Below are positions 10,747 through 18,607 of a stretch of DNA of 64,000 nt, piece by piece. The notes under the pieces are model-generated. The model worked only from the letters and a program-made list of their open reading frames with translations, did not search any database and was not told the origin of the DNA. The position numbers and the translations under genes were made by a program. Source of the stretch: Lactococcus paracarnosus (GTDB lineage: Bacteria > Bacillota > Bacilli > Lactobacillales > Streptococcaceae); NCBI RefSeq assembly GCF_006770285.1, contig NZ_CP017195.1, positions 558,001 to 622,000 on the forward strand. Direction: 5' to 3'. Within the stretch, counting starts at the first letter, position 1. Each line of letters opens with the position of its first letter.

Positions 10747-12015
10747 ATGAAAAAAATAGTAATAAATGGTGGTAAGAGAATCTCCGGGGAAGTGACGATA
10801 TCAGGAGCGAAGAACTCAGTTGTTGCTTTGATTCCAGCCACGATTTTAGCGGATGACATCGTTACATTAGAAGGTGTACCAGACATTTCAGATGTGGCAA
10901 GTTTAATTGAGATTTTAGAAATCATGGGCGCTAAAGTTGCGCGTGATATTGCAGCGGGTGTTGTCATTATTGACCCTCGTGGTGTCGAATCTAAGCCGTT
11001 ACCTTATGGTAAAATCAACTCATTACGTGCGTCTTATTACTTTAATGGCTCTTTACTAGGTAAATTTGGCGAAGCGACTGTGGGATTACCTGGCGGTTGT
11101 GATCTAGGACCAAGACCAATAGATTTACACATCAAAGCGTTTGAGGCTTTAGGTGCGCGGATGACCTTTAAAGAAAATGCCATGCATTTAACAACAGATG
11201 GCGTGCGACTAAAAGCTGCGACTATTTTTATGGATATGGTCTCAGTTGGGGCGACCATTAATACAATGCTAGCAGCAGTTAAAGCTGAAGGTCGTACCAT
11301 TATTGAAAATGCAGCTAGAGAACCTGAAATTATCGATGTTGCAACTTTGTTGAATAACATGGGCGCAAAAGTACGTGGTGCAGGAACTGACGTGATTCGT
11401 ATTGATGGTGTTGAAAAACTGGGTGGTGCGCGCCATACGGTAATTCCAGACCGGATAGAAGCTGGGACGTATCTCAGTATTGCCGCAGCATTTGGAGATG
11501 GTGTTATCGTCAATAACGTGATCTATGAGCATTTAGAGTCTTTCATAGCCAAGCTTGAAGAGATGGGTGTCAAAATGATTATCCGTGATGACTCGATAGA
11601 AGTCTTAAAATCGGAAAATCTCAAAGCCGTGACGATTAAAACAGTTCCATATCCTGGATTTGCGACAGATTTACAACAACCCATCACACCGCTCCTACTC
11701 ATGACAAATGGACGTGGTAAAATTATCGATACGATTTATGAAAAACGCGTTAACCATGCGGCTGAACTAGCACGTATGGGAGCCGATATTTTGGTAAGTA
11801 ATGGAGAAGTCGTTTATCATGCACCAAATGTGTTAAGTGGTGCAGAAGTGGTTGCGACAGATTTAAGAGCTGGTGCAGCTTTGGTCAATGCAGGAATTAT
11901 AGCAAGTGGTGAAACTAAGATTTCAAATGTTGAGTTCATCCTACGTGGCTATGATAATATCATCGAGAAGATGACAGCACTGGGTGTTGATATTAAATTA
12001 GTTGATGAAAACTGA
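10747..12015 (+). CDS. murA: UDP-N-acetylglucosamine 1-carboxyvinyltransferase
   Basis: First committed step of peptidoglycan synthesis: transfers enolpyruvate from PEP to UDP-GlcNAc in the cytoplasm. The 422-residue length is normal for MurA. The catalytic cysteine, the fosfomycin target, is in [13 protein letters not shown] at about residue 118. Other signatures are [14 protein letters not shown] at the start and [13 protein letters not shown]. The sequence resembles the streptococcal MurA paralogue family (MurA1/MurA2), and Gram-positives usually carry two, so a second gene is expected elsewhere. The ribosome site is unusually poor (AAGATAAAT). It is followed by a perfect terminator. Confidence 0.96.
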   Translation: MKKIVINGGKRISGEVTISGAKNSVVALIPATILADDIVTLEGVPDISDVASLIEILEIMGAKVARDIAAGVVIIDPRGVESKPLPYGKINSLRASYYFNGSLLGKFGEATVGLPGGCDLGPRPIDLHIKAFEALGARMTFKENAMHLTTDGVRLKAATIFMDMVSVGATINTMLAAVKAEGRTIIENAAREPEIIDVATLLNNMGAKVRGAGTDVIRIDGVEKLGGARHTVIPDRIEAGTYLSIAAAFGDGVIVNNVIYEHLESFIAKLEEMGVKMIIRDDSIEVLKSENLKAVTIKTVPYPGFATDLQQPITPLLLMTNGRGKIIDTIYEKRVNHAAELARMGADILVSNGEVVYHAPNVLSGAEVVATDLRAGAALVNAGIIASGETKISNVEFILRGYDNIIEKMTALGVDIKLVDEN

Positions 12016-12062
12016 TTTTTATACCTAGTCACTTGATAAGCATATAGGCAGATAGATACAAG

Positions 12063-12089
12063 AGAACAAAGTAATTTGTTCTTTTTTTA
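12063..12089 (+). terminator. murA terminator
   Basis: Perfect stem AGAACAAA / TTTGTTCT with loop GTAA, followed by seven T. Confidence 0.88.
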
Positions 12090-12123
12090 TTTTCTTCAAG
12101 TCGGTGTATCTGCTTATTAATGT

Positions 12124-12152
12124 TTGAAGAGCGTGTGTAAAAGGTGTATAAT
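12124..12152 (+). promoter_or_regulatory. Promoter of the histidine phosphatase gene
   Basis: TTGAAG, 17 bp, TATAAT. The predicted transcript starts near 12159, which rules out translation from the TTG at 12124 and supports the start at 12190. Confidence 0.75.
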
Positions 12153-12189
12153 TGTCATTGTGATAACGCTTACTTTCGGAGGTGGAGAG

Positions 12190-12771
12190 TTGATTAGAGA
12201 CATCTATATGATTCGGCATGGTGAAACTTTATTTAATGTACAAGGTAGAACACAAGGCTGGAGTGATTCCCCGTTGACCTTAAATGGGATCAGCCAAGCA
12301 AAACAGTCGAAAATATTTTTTGAAAATTTTCCCGTTAAATTCGATGGCTATTTTTCGTCTACCTCAGAGAGAGCCTGTGATACACTTGAGCTTATTTTTC
12401 ATAATACACCCTACAGGCGATTAAAGGGACTCAAGGAACAGAATTTTGGCGTTTATGAAGGCCAACCTCAATATCTTGAACCAATCATCTCTGAACGACG
12501 TGATTTCTTTGTCCCGTTTGGTGGAGAATCATGGACAAGGTTGAGCAATAGATTAAAAGATACGCTGATCACAATATGTCAAGACAACGAAGCATATAAA
12601 ACGCTATTTTGTGTCAGTCACGGTGCTGCCATCTCAACTTTGATGAAATCGGTATCAACTGCTTCTCAAATTGAACAGCTACATGGCATAGGTAATCTTA
12701 ACATGCTCCATTTTACTTTAGACATGGAGAACATGGAACTCAAAGCAATAGAGAAAATCTCAACGATTTAA
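12190..12771 (+). CDS. Histidine phosphatase family protein (phosphoglycerate mutase-like)
   Basis: Member of the histidine phosphatase superfamily. The phosphohistidine motif IRHGETLFN is near residue 8, the distal catalytic histidine is in CVSHGAA, and the QGWSDSPLT segment is typical. It starts with TTG at 12190: a strong GGAGGTGG lies just upstream and the promoter at 12124-12152 excludes earlier starts. The protein is then 193 residues. The family includes cofactor-dependent mutases and broad sugar-phosphate phosphatases; the short length favours a phosphatase. It is a single gene and its substrate is unknown. Confidence 0.85.
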   Translation: MIRDIYMIRHGETLFNVQGRTQGWSDSPLTLNGISQAKQSKIFFENFPVKFDGYFSSTSERACDTLELIFHNTPYRRLKGLKEQNFGVYEGQPQYLEPIISERRDFFVPFGGESWTRLSNRLKDTLITICQDNEAYKTLFCVSHGAAISTLMKSVSTASQIEQLHGIGNLNMLHFTLDMENMELKAIEKISTI

Positions 12772-12940
12772 AATGACGACAACTTAAAAAGTCGTTGATA
12801 AAATAGAGAATAGCAGGAGTTTGTTTGCTAATTATCAAAGTCAAACCATGTGTGTGCTTTCATTTGATGGTCTCAACCTCTTTAAATAAACTGCGATACT
12901 GTTTTTTACTAAATTAGTTGACTGACATAAGATTTAGGAC

Positions 12941-12969
12941 TTGAAACTCAGTCTATTTTTTGGTAAAAT
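12941..12969 (+). promoter_or_regulatory. Promoter of rpmE2
   Basis: TTGAAA, 17 bp, TAAAAT; predicted start near 12976, about 54 nt before the L31 ATG. Confidence 0.72.
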
Positions 12970-13029
12970 AGCTTAGTATTGATTACTTTGGACTGGCAAA
13001 CAGACCAAGGCAGAAAGGAAATATCGAAC

Positions 13030-13272
13030 ATGAAAGCAGACATCCATCCTAATTATGGACCAGTTGTATTTATGGATACTTCAACAGGCTACAAATTCTT
13101 GAGCGGTTCTACTAAGAACTCTAAAGAAACTGTTGAGTGGGAAGATGGGAACACATACCCATTGATCCGTGTGGAAACATCATCAGATTCACACCCATTC
13201 TACACTGGTAAAGCTAAATTCACACAAGCCGACGGCCGTGTGGACCGTTTCAACAAAAAATACAACCTGTAA
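13030..13272 (+). CDS. rpmE2: Ribosomal protein L31 type B
   Basis: An 80-residue protein of the large ribosomal subunit. It begins [14 protein letters not shown] and ends DRFNKKYNL, as L31 type B proteins do. It lacks the CxxC zinc motifs of the type A paralogue, so it is the zinc-independent form usual in lactic acid bacteria. ATG at 13030 is used because AGAAAGGAAA precedes it and the length then matches the family; earlier in-frame starts lie too close to the promoter. It is a single-gene unit. Confidence 0.95.
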   Translation: MKADIHPNYGPVVFMDTSTGYKFLSGSTKNSKETVEWEDGNTYPLIRVETSSDSHPFYTGKAKFTQADGRVDRFNKKYNL

Positions 13273-13329
13273 GTGTTGTTACTGTCTATCGAGCGCAAGT
13301 GAAGATAGCACAGCTACGGTTTATAAAAG

Positions 13330-13351
13330 TGCGCTTGAGCGCATTTTTTTT
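13330..13351 (+). terminator. rpmE2 terminator
   Basis: TGCGC / GCGCA stem, loop TTGA, followed by eight T. Confidence 0.8.
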
Positions 13352-13497
13352 ATGTCACGATTATCGTTGGAAAATGGTAAGAGGTTATCTCATCAAAAAA
13401 CGGGTATGATATGATGCCATGTCATAGGTCTACAAAAGCCCTTACTTAGCAATAAAGTCACGCTACATTGATTTAGAATATATAGGAAGTCTACGAC

Positions 13498-14256
13498 ATG
13501 TCGATTAAAATATTTAACCATACAAAACTTACAGAAACCCCTTTTTTTCAGGCATTAATTGCATTTTTAGCAAGTCATGAAGATGTGACCTTACGAAAAA
13601 TAAAAGCGGCTTTTAACAGCGAGCAAAATTTAGAACGTCAAATCGAAAATTTTGTCCAAGCAGGTCTTATTTCACGTCTTGATAAGCGCTACGCGAATAA
13701 CTTTCAAGTTTTTGGAGACGAAGACTTTGCCCTTAACTTACCTGTGTCAGTACCCAAAACACTTGTCTTTTCAGACCCATTTTTTGTGGAAGCAGGGTCT
13801 GAGCTGATGGATGCACTCAAAGCCTCTCAAATGCAACAGACACTGTCAAATCAGACAAATTCAATTCAGCTGCATCTCACATCTAATTTTGCAAGAACAG
13901 ATGATAGCTTGGCTAATTATTTCTATCATGTGGAGAAGCGCGTACAGCTTTCAGCACTTGAACAAGAGGTATTTGACTTAATTGGGGATATTGATCCAGA
14001 ATATGCACTCAAATATATGACAACCTTTCTCTTGAAGTTCTTGAAAAAGGATATTGTGAAAAATAAAAAACCTGATATTTTTGTTCAAGCGTTGATCGTA
14101 TTTGGTTATATTCACTTAGTTTCAGAAGATAATTATCAGTCGGCCCTACCCATCATCGATCAAACCTTTGACACGGTTTCTTTTGATGAACCAAAAGCAT
14201 TTATCGCTGAGCAACTGAAGCAAAGAGAACAGGTCGAAAATTTTATGTCTCTTTGA
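13498..14256 (+). CDS. DUF1803 domain protein
   Basis: A soluble 252-residue protein resembling the DUF1803 proteins of streptococci and lactococci: the opening KIFNHTKLTETPFFQALIAF and the early ENFVQAGLISR stretch are characteristic. The N-terminal 80 residues may form a winged-helix-like fold, because the sequence alternates short helices with ENFVQAGLI and a basic turn; this is inference. There is no signal peptide or membrane segment. Function is unknown. A hairpin (TTTGACAA / TTGTCAAA, 14252-14274) overlaps its stop codon and lacks a T-run. Confidence 0.75.
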   Translation: MSIKIFNHTKLTETPFFQALIAFLASHEDVTLRKIKAAFNSEQNLERQIENFVQAGLISRLDKRYANNFQVFGDEDFALNLPVSVPKTLVFSDPFFVEAGSELMDALKASQMQQTLSNQTNSIQLHLTSNFARTDDSLANYFYHVEKRVQLSALEQEVFDLIGDIDPEYALKYMTTFLLKFLKKDIVKNKKPDIFVQALIVFGYIHLVSEDNYQSALPIIDQTFDTVSFDEPKAFIAEQLKQREQVENFMSL

Positions 14257-14266
14257 CAACTTATTC

Positions 14267-14295
14267 TTGTCAAAACCCCTAATTTTGGGTAAAAT
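14267..14295 (+). promoter_or_regulatory. Promoter of the tRNA-Thr pair
   Basis: TTGTCA, 17 bp, TAAAAT. The predicted transcript starts near 14302, giving a tRNA leader of about 110 nt. Confidence 0.6.
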
Positions 14296-14336
14296 AGAAA
14301 GGTAGTTGAATTGCTTCATTTTTAAATGTCCTTTGC

Positions 14337-14373
14337 CTTATCTTGATCAGAAATAATAGATGATCAAGATAAG
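14337..14373 (+). other. Perfect hairpin in the tRNA leader
   Basis: A perfect 13-bp inverted repeat (CTTATCTTGATCA / TGATCAAGATAAG) with an 11-base loop lies between the promoter and the first tRNA and has no T-run. It may be an RNase III or processing signal of the precursor, or part of a small RNA; no family is recognised. Confidence 0.5.
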
Positions 14374-14410
14374 ACAATAGGTTAACGTTTAAAAAGGTTA
14401 AGCTATCTTC

Positions 14411-14483
14411 GCCGATTTAGCTCAGTTGGTAGAGCAGCTCACTCGTAACGAGCAGGTCGCAGGTTCGATTCCTACAATCGGCA
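14411..14483 (+). tRNA. tRNA-Thr (CGT)
   Basis: 73 nt. The acceptor stem GCCGATT/AATCGGC is perfect, the D arm is standard, and the anticodon loop CTCGTAA carries anticodon CGT (codon ACG). No CCA is encoded. Two non-pairs are visible: A-C closing the anticodon loop and C-A in the second pair of the T stem. The gene may be slightly decayed or rely on modification; the G1-C72 and C2-G71 pairs expected for threonine tRNA are kept. Confidence 0.88.
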
Positions 14484-14527
14484 TGAGCAGGTATCTTCCT
14501 ATACCTATTCGTGTCATCAAGCAAGTT

Positions 14528-14600
14528 GCCGGAATAGCTCAGTCGGTAGAGCAGCACCATGGTAAGGTGAAGGTCGTCAGTTCGATTCTGATTTCTGGCA
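14528..14600 (+). tRNA. tRNA-Thr (GGT)
   Basis: 73 nt. The anticodon loop ATGGTAA gives anticodon GGT (codons ACC and ACU). The acceptor stem GCCGGAA/TTCTGGC has one G-U pair, the T arm GTCAG/CTGAT one G-U pair, and the first anticodon stem pair is G-A. CCA is not encoded. It lies 44 bp after the other tRNA-Thr and is probably co-transcribed. Its 3' half resembles the decayed tRNA at 17781-17860. Confidence 0.88.
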
Positions 14601-14621
14601 TTACAGTTTTAACCCCGAATT

Positions 14622-14648
14622 TAAGCCGTTTTTAGGCTTTTTTTTTAT
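14622..14648 (+). terminator. Terminator of the tRNA-Thr unit
   Basis: AAGCC / GGCTT stem with a 7-base loop, followed by a run of T. Confidence 0.65.
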
Positions 14649-15212
14649 TTAAATGTGTCCATTTTTATCTGCTATAGCTATACCTTAGTTGTTTATAGCA
14701 TTCCTTTACTGGTTACCCCTATTTTTTATGTTTGCTTAATCAGTTGCTTAACTTTCGACTGATAATCTAATTGTCTGCTCTTTATTAAGTGTTTTGTGAT
14801 ATAATAAATTTAAAAATAGGTGTATATGATAACTTTCTCTTTAGATTGCGTTAACTCCTATTACAAAAGCTGATGCTGATAATAAAATTTCATCTTGTAC
14901 ATATTCTCGTTAGTTTTATCAATAACTAGGTAGAATAATATATGTTAATTAATAAAATAGCGCATTACTATAGACTTAAAAGTTTGCATTGTTTCGAAAA
15001 TTAGGTTAAGTCTTTTGTATATTATATTCGGGTGGAAGAGATGTGATCGTAAAAGTGAACGATTATTGGCAAGTCATTATGAATTACCCAGGACGTGATT
15101 TTCTTCATCCATAAACCCTTGTTACAATAGCCAAATGCTTTAGGTAGTTATTAACGCTTATCGGCTATATTGACACAAGATACACTTATCATAAAAAATT
15201 GGAGATTAGTAT
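14649..15212. other. AT-rich intergenic region with no recognisable gene
   Basis: About 560 bp, very AT-rich, with stops in all frames. TATAAT-like boxes occur (for example near 14800) without a convincing -35. TTGACA at 15170-15175 may belong to the promoter of the next gene, but no good -10 follows. GTG at 15055 opens only a 19-codon stretch ending at 15114, taken as chance or a gene relic. Confidence 0.5.
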
Positions 15213-15602
15213 ATGGTAGACATATTAATATACATCAAGACATACATCAAAAATCAAAAATGGGTATTGGTTACTATCCCACTTGTTTCTATTTTATTTT
15301 TCTTTATCACACAACCTCATCCTCATAAAGGAAAAATCAATCATGAACAATTCACTTATCTTGGCATGATACGTAATGGCGCTCCTGAGGGTAGTGGTAC
15401 GATGACGTTCACAAATGGGGATACGTATAGCGGCAATTTTAAATCTGGGAAGTTTGATGCTAAAGGCACCTTTATTTCGAAATCAGATCATTGGTCTTAT
15501 ACTGGAAATTTTAAAGCAGGTACGCCAAATGGTGATGGGGTAATGAAAATAGGGAATAAGGAAACAAAAGTAAAAATGAGAAATGGAATGATACTGAAAT
15601 GA
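15213..15602 (+). CDS. Membrane-anchored MORN-repeat protein
   Basis: 129 residues. One N-terminal membrane helix (about 17-34, WVLVTIPLVSILFFFI) is followed by about three MORN repeats (GSGTMTFTNGDTYSGNFKSG, then WSYTGNFKAGTPNGDGVMK). MORN repeats often bind membranes or partner proteins. It overlaps the next gene by 4 bp (ATGA), so the two are translationally coupled and probably act together at the envelope, for example by placing the acyltransferase; that role is inferred. The ribosome site TTGGAG precedes the ATG. Confidence 0.8.
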   Translation: MVDILIYIKTYIKNQKWVLVTIPLVSILFFFITQPHPHKGKINHEQFTYLGMIRNGAPEGSGTMTFTNGDTYSGNFKSGKFDAKGTFISKSDHWSYTGNFKAGTPNGDGVMKIGNKETKVKMRNGMILK

Positions 15603-17458
15603 CTGAAAAGGATATGACAAATGAATCTCATGAAACGCAACAAGTTCATGATGCCTCAGGTAATGAACTTGTCGTAAACAAGGATAAAAAAAATAAGTTA
15701 ACCAATGTCCATATTCGTCATTTTGGATATGTTAGAGCTCTAGGGCTTACACTTGTCTTGCTTTATCATTTTTATCCAAAAATAATTCCAGGTGGATTCA
15801 TTGGGGTTGATATTTTCTTTGTATTTTCCGGTTATTTGATTACTGCGCTAGCTTTGGAAGAAGTTCGAGTAAATCATAGATTTGTGTTAAAACAATTTGC
15901 AGAACGTCGGTTTTTCAGGATTTTTCCAACAGTCTTTTTTGCGATGTTACTTGTGCTGCCATTGACTATTTTAGGCAATGATGATTTACGATATAATTTA
16001 GTTAATCAAGTGTTTGCAGGACTTGGTTTTATTAGCAATCTTTATGAGGCAAATACGGGTATATCATATGCGAATCATTTTGCGCCACACTTATTTGTCC
16101 ATTTGTGGTCGCTTGCTTTAGAGGTGCAATTTTATCTGGTATGGGGGATCATCATATTTATCCTTTCAAAATATATCAAGAAAGGTCTTTCAGGTTTTGT
16201 ATTTTTAATATCAGTATGTCTATTCATGATTAGTAGCCTATCCATGTTTATAGGAAGTATTTTTACAACGACATATTCAGGACTGTACTATAGCCCAATT
16301 TTTCATGTTTTTCCATTCTTCTTAGGTGCTATTCTTGCATCATTAGCAGGTATTTCTAGTACGAAATTGATACGTAATTTGTCTCAAAAATGGTCACTTA
16401 AACGCCTTAAGCTATCCAGTATTATCGCCTCTGGTTTGTTGATTGTGTTAGGATTAGTACTTCAGTTTGATTCTAAACTTACTTACCTTTTTGGATTTAC
16501 GATTACGACAGTTATTGTCTTATCTTTAATTTTGTTCCTTCGTTTGATACATGAAAAGACAGCTAGTGAGGAACCAAGGTTAATCAAATACATAGCTGAT
16601 GTATCATATGGCGTGTATATTTTTCACTGGGCATTTTTAATTATCTTTTTAAATTTAAAGATACCCCATGGTATGGCCGTCTTACTGACCGTATTTTGCT
16701 CATTCGCTTTTGCGACATTATTATTTTATGGTGTTGATCCGATCATTAAGGGGAAACGCAAAATACCTAAGCAACTTCGATACCCGAGTCTTGGGATAAT
16801 GCTTGTATTAGCAGTTTTTTCTGTCGTTGCACTTATTAAAACATCTGAGCAAACAACTTTAGCTAAAACATTATGGGTTGGGAGTAATCAGCAGGCTACG
16901 CAACAGTTGACATTAAATAAAAAGGCCATTGAGACTGGCACTGCTGGAGCAGATACGCTCGTGATTGGGGATTCTGTTACAATGGGGACGACGGTTGCCT
17001 TTGGCGATGCACCTAAGATTCAAACAGCGATTCCTAATGCTTATGTTGATGCAGCAGGTGATCGTACAATTTCGGAGGCCTGGACAGATAGTCTGAAACC
17101 TGATTTGAAAATGTTACCTGACAATGCAACGATTGTATTCGCATTAGGGACTAATTCCGTTGATAGTGAGCAGGATATTAATCATCTAAATGACATGATA
17201 AAAATGTACTCACCAAAACATAAAATAGTGCTTGTTACGCCTGCTAACTGGGGATCTGGTGGGCCATTTAACTCAGATAAAGTTGCGGATTATGAGTTAA
17301 CATTAACAGATAAAAAGAATGTAAAAATTGCAGATTGGCGTGGTCTTTCTAAAGGGCATCCTGGTTGGTTTGATGTGGATGGTATCCATATCGCTGACCG
17401 ACCAGAAGGTCGATCAGCATGGATTAACCTGGTAAAAACGGCCTTAGATGCTAAATAA
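15599..17458 (+). CDS. Peptidoglycan/cell-wall O-acetyltransferase, OatA-like
   Basis: 619 residues: an N-terminal acyltransferase-3 membrane domain (about 40-410, ten or more helices, with LLYHFYPK and FFVFSGYLITAL motifs) fused to an outer SGNH domain (about 445-619). The SGNH catalytic residues are visible: GDSVTMG (Ser), LGTNS (Asn) and DGIHIAD (Asp-His). This is the OatA architecture: the membrane part moves acetyl groups outward and the SGNH part transfers them to N-acetylmuramic acid, giving lysozyme resistance. Teichoic acid or exopolysaccharide acetylation is the alternative. It follows the MORN gene with a 4-bp overlap and has its own terminator. Confidence 0.85.
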   Translation: MTEKDMTNESHETQQVHDASGNELVVNKDKKNKLTNVHIRHFGYVRALGLTLVLLYHFYPKIIPGGFIGVDIFFVFSGYLITALALEEVRVNHRFVLKQFAERRFFRIFPTVFFAMLLVLPLTILGNDDLRYNLVNQVFAGLGFISNLYEANTGISYANHFAPHLFVHLWSLALEVQFYLVWGIIIFILSKYIKKGLSGFVFLISVCLFMISSLSMFIGSIFTTTYSGLYYSPIFHVFPFFLGAILASLAGISSTKLIRNLSQKWSLKRLKLSSIIASGLLIVLGLVLQFDSKLTYLFGFTITTVIVLSLILFLRLIHEKTASEEPRLIKYIADVSYGVYIFHWAFLIIFLNLKIPHGMAVLLTVFCSFAFATLLFYGVDPIIKGKRKIPKQLRYPSLGIMLVLAVFSVVALIKTSEQTTLAKTLWVGSNQQATQQLTLNKKAIETGTAGADTLVIGDSVTMGTTVAFGDAPKIQTAIPNAYVDAAGDRTISEAWTDSLKPDLKMLPDNATIVFALGTNSVDSEQDINHLNDMIKMYSPKHKIVLVTPANWGSGGPFNSDKVADYELTLTDKKNVKIADWRGLSKGHPGWFDVDGIHIADRPEGRSAWINLVKTALDAK

Positions 17459-17524
17459 AAATAGGGTATGATCACTAAAGCGAAGCTCATAATTTTTTAT
17501 AAGCGGGTTTACGCTGTTGAAGCT

Positions 17525-17564
17525 ATCCAAAGTTAGATGTTTAAATTTAACTTTGGATTTTTTT
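17525..17564 (+). terminator. oatA-like gene terminator
   Basis: Perfect 11-bp stem ATCCAAAGTTA / TAACTTTGGAT with a 12-base loop, then a T-run. Confidence 0.85.
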
Positions 17565-17780
17565 GTCAAAATACCTATTAGGTGAGGCGTGAAAGATGAA
17601 GAACTTCGGTTAAAATAAGACTTAAGCTGACTGGTACATGAAATAACAGGTTATTCATATTTACTTTTCCTCTATATTTATTCTCGATATTATGTTAAGA
17701 TTGTTAATATAAAAAGCCATCAAAGCTAATTGGTGGCTGTTTTATAATTGTCGTCACTGTTATTATTATTAGCTGTGTTT
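17565..17780. other. Intergenic region with a second terminator-like hairpin
   Basis: No gene is seen. AGCCATCAA / TTGGTGGCT (17715-17738, one G-U pair) followed by GTTTTA looks like a weak terminator with no matching gene upstream; it may be left from a lost transcription unit. Confidence 0.45.
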
Positions 17781-17860
17781 TCAGAATAGTTACTTTAGGC
17801 TTGTTGTGCTCAGTCACCCTGATAGGGTGAGGGTCGTAAGGTTAGTTCTGATTTTTGGCA
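17781..17860 (+). pseudogene. Decayed tRNA gene
   Basis: The 3' half is clearly tRNA-like: anticodon arm TCACC-CTGATAG-GGTGA (anticodon position GAT), variable loop GGGTC, T arm GTAAG/CTGAT with one mismatch, and an acceptor end TTTTGGCA. The last 23 bases match the tRNA-Thr(GGT) end at 17 positions, including TTCTGATTT and TGGCA. The D arm is scrambled and the 5' acceptor (from TCAGAATAG) no longer pairs well. It is either a pseudo-tRNA from a former tRNA array or a recombination footprint at a tRNA 3' end. Confidence 0.65.
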
Positions 17861-17903
17861 GTTAAAGATATTTTTTTACATAACTTATTATCATATTATA
17901 TTA

Positions 17904-17966
17904 GCTTATTTATGCTCGAAATTGGTCGAGCGTCTCTACTTGACACCGTAATGTCAAACAATAAGC
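17904..17966 (+). promoter_or_regulatory. Purine riboswitch aptamer, guanine class
   Basis: P1 GCTTATT/AATAAGC pairs perfectly. P2 is GCTCG/CGAGC with an AATTGG-containing loop. J2/3 is GTCTCTAC, close to the conserved GUUUCUAC. P3 TTGACA/TGTCAA closes the conserved loop CCGTAA. In J3/1 the base before P1 is C (17959), the specificity base of guanine/xanthine-class rather than adenine-class aptamers. It lies in the leader of xpt-pbuX, the classical target. Confidence 0.9.
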
Positions 17967-17990
17967 AAAGAGACAATCTCTTTGCGTTTT
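17965..17990 (+). terminator. Riboswitch expression-platform terminator
   Basis: GCAAAGAGA / TCTCTTTGC perfect stem with loop CAA, then GTTTT. Its 5' arm shares GC with the P1 3' strand of the aptamer. Ligand-stabilised P1 would favour this terminator and shut off xpt-pbuX. Confidence 0.8.
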
Positions 17991-18025
17991 GGCGTGAAGT
18001 TTTTTTTATTTCTAGAAAGTTGGAT

Positions 18026-18607
18026 ATGGACTCTTTAATCTCAAGAATTAAGCAAGATGGCACTGTTTTAGGTGCAGATATTCTCAAAGTCGATAGTTTT
18101 TTAACTCACCAGGTTGACCCTAAGTTGATGCGTCAAATCGGTAATGTCTTTGCTGAAAAGTTCAAAGATGCTGGTATCACTAAAGTGGTGACGATAGAAG
18201 CAAGTGGCAATGTCCCTGCTGCCTATGTCGCAGAAGCACTTGATGTGCCGATGATCTTTGCTAAAAAAGCAAAAAATGTAACCATGACGGATGAACTTCT
18301 AACAGCAGATGTTTATTCTTTTACCAAAAAAATCACGTCAACGATTCAGATTTCTCGGAAATTTTTATCTGAAACTGATAATGTCTTGGTCATAGATGAC
18401 TTTCTAGCTAATGGACAAGCCGCGCTTGGCTTGATCAGCATTTTAAAGGCAGCAAACACAAGGATTTCTGGTGTTGGTATTGTGATTGAAAAATCATTTC
18501 AAACTGGTCGTGCCTTGGTAGAAGAAACAGGTATACCAGTCATCAGCTTGGCTAGAATCTCTGGATTTGATCAAGGTCAAGTCGTGTTCACGGAGGCTGA
18601 CCTTTAA
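18026..18607 (+). CDS. xpt: Xanthine phosphoribosyltransferase
   Basis: Converts xanthine and PRPP to XMP in purine salvage; cytoplasmic. 193 residues, the usual size. The PRPP-binding motif is [14 protein letters not shown] and the family-typical [14 protein letters not shown] lies near the N-terminus. The start is set at ATG 18026 ([16 protein letters not shown]). The frame is open back to 17855, but that stretch contains the whole riboswitch and terminator and cannot be coding. The ribosome site AGAAAGTTGG is modest. The stop overlaps the ATG of pbuX, so the two genes form a salvage operon. Confidence 0.95.
   Translation: MDSLISRIKQDGTVLGADILKVDSFLTHQVDPKLMRQIGNVFAEKFKDAGITKVVTIEASGNVPAAYVAEALDVPMIFAKKAKNVTMTDELLTADVYSFTKKITSTIQISRKFLSETDNVLVIDDFLANGQAALGLISILKAANTRISGVGIVIEKSFQTGRALVEETGIPVISLARISGFDQGQVVFTEADL

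Noticed and set aside
10593-10967. Minus-strand reading frames over murA (also 11037-11513 and 11269-11532)
   Set aside because: They are shadows of murA, with no ribosome site and no recognisable domain.
15055-15114. Small ORF of 19 codons (GTG start) before the MORN gene
   Set aside because: Too short, no convincing ribosome site, no recognisable product; a second frame is equally open there.
14601-17860. Complete integrative element at the tRNA-Thr gene
   Set aside because: No integrase, excisionase or phage gene is present and the repeat is imperfect; kept only as a hypothesis of a relic.
17855-18025. N-terminal extension of Xpt by 57 residues
   Set aside because: The stretch contains a full purine riboswitch and its terminator, has no ribosome site, and is unlike any Xpt N-terminus.
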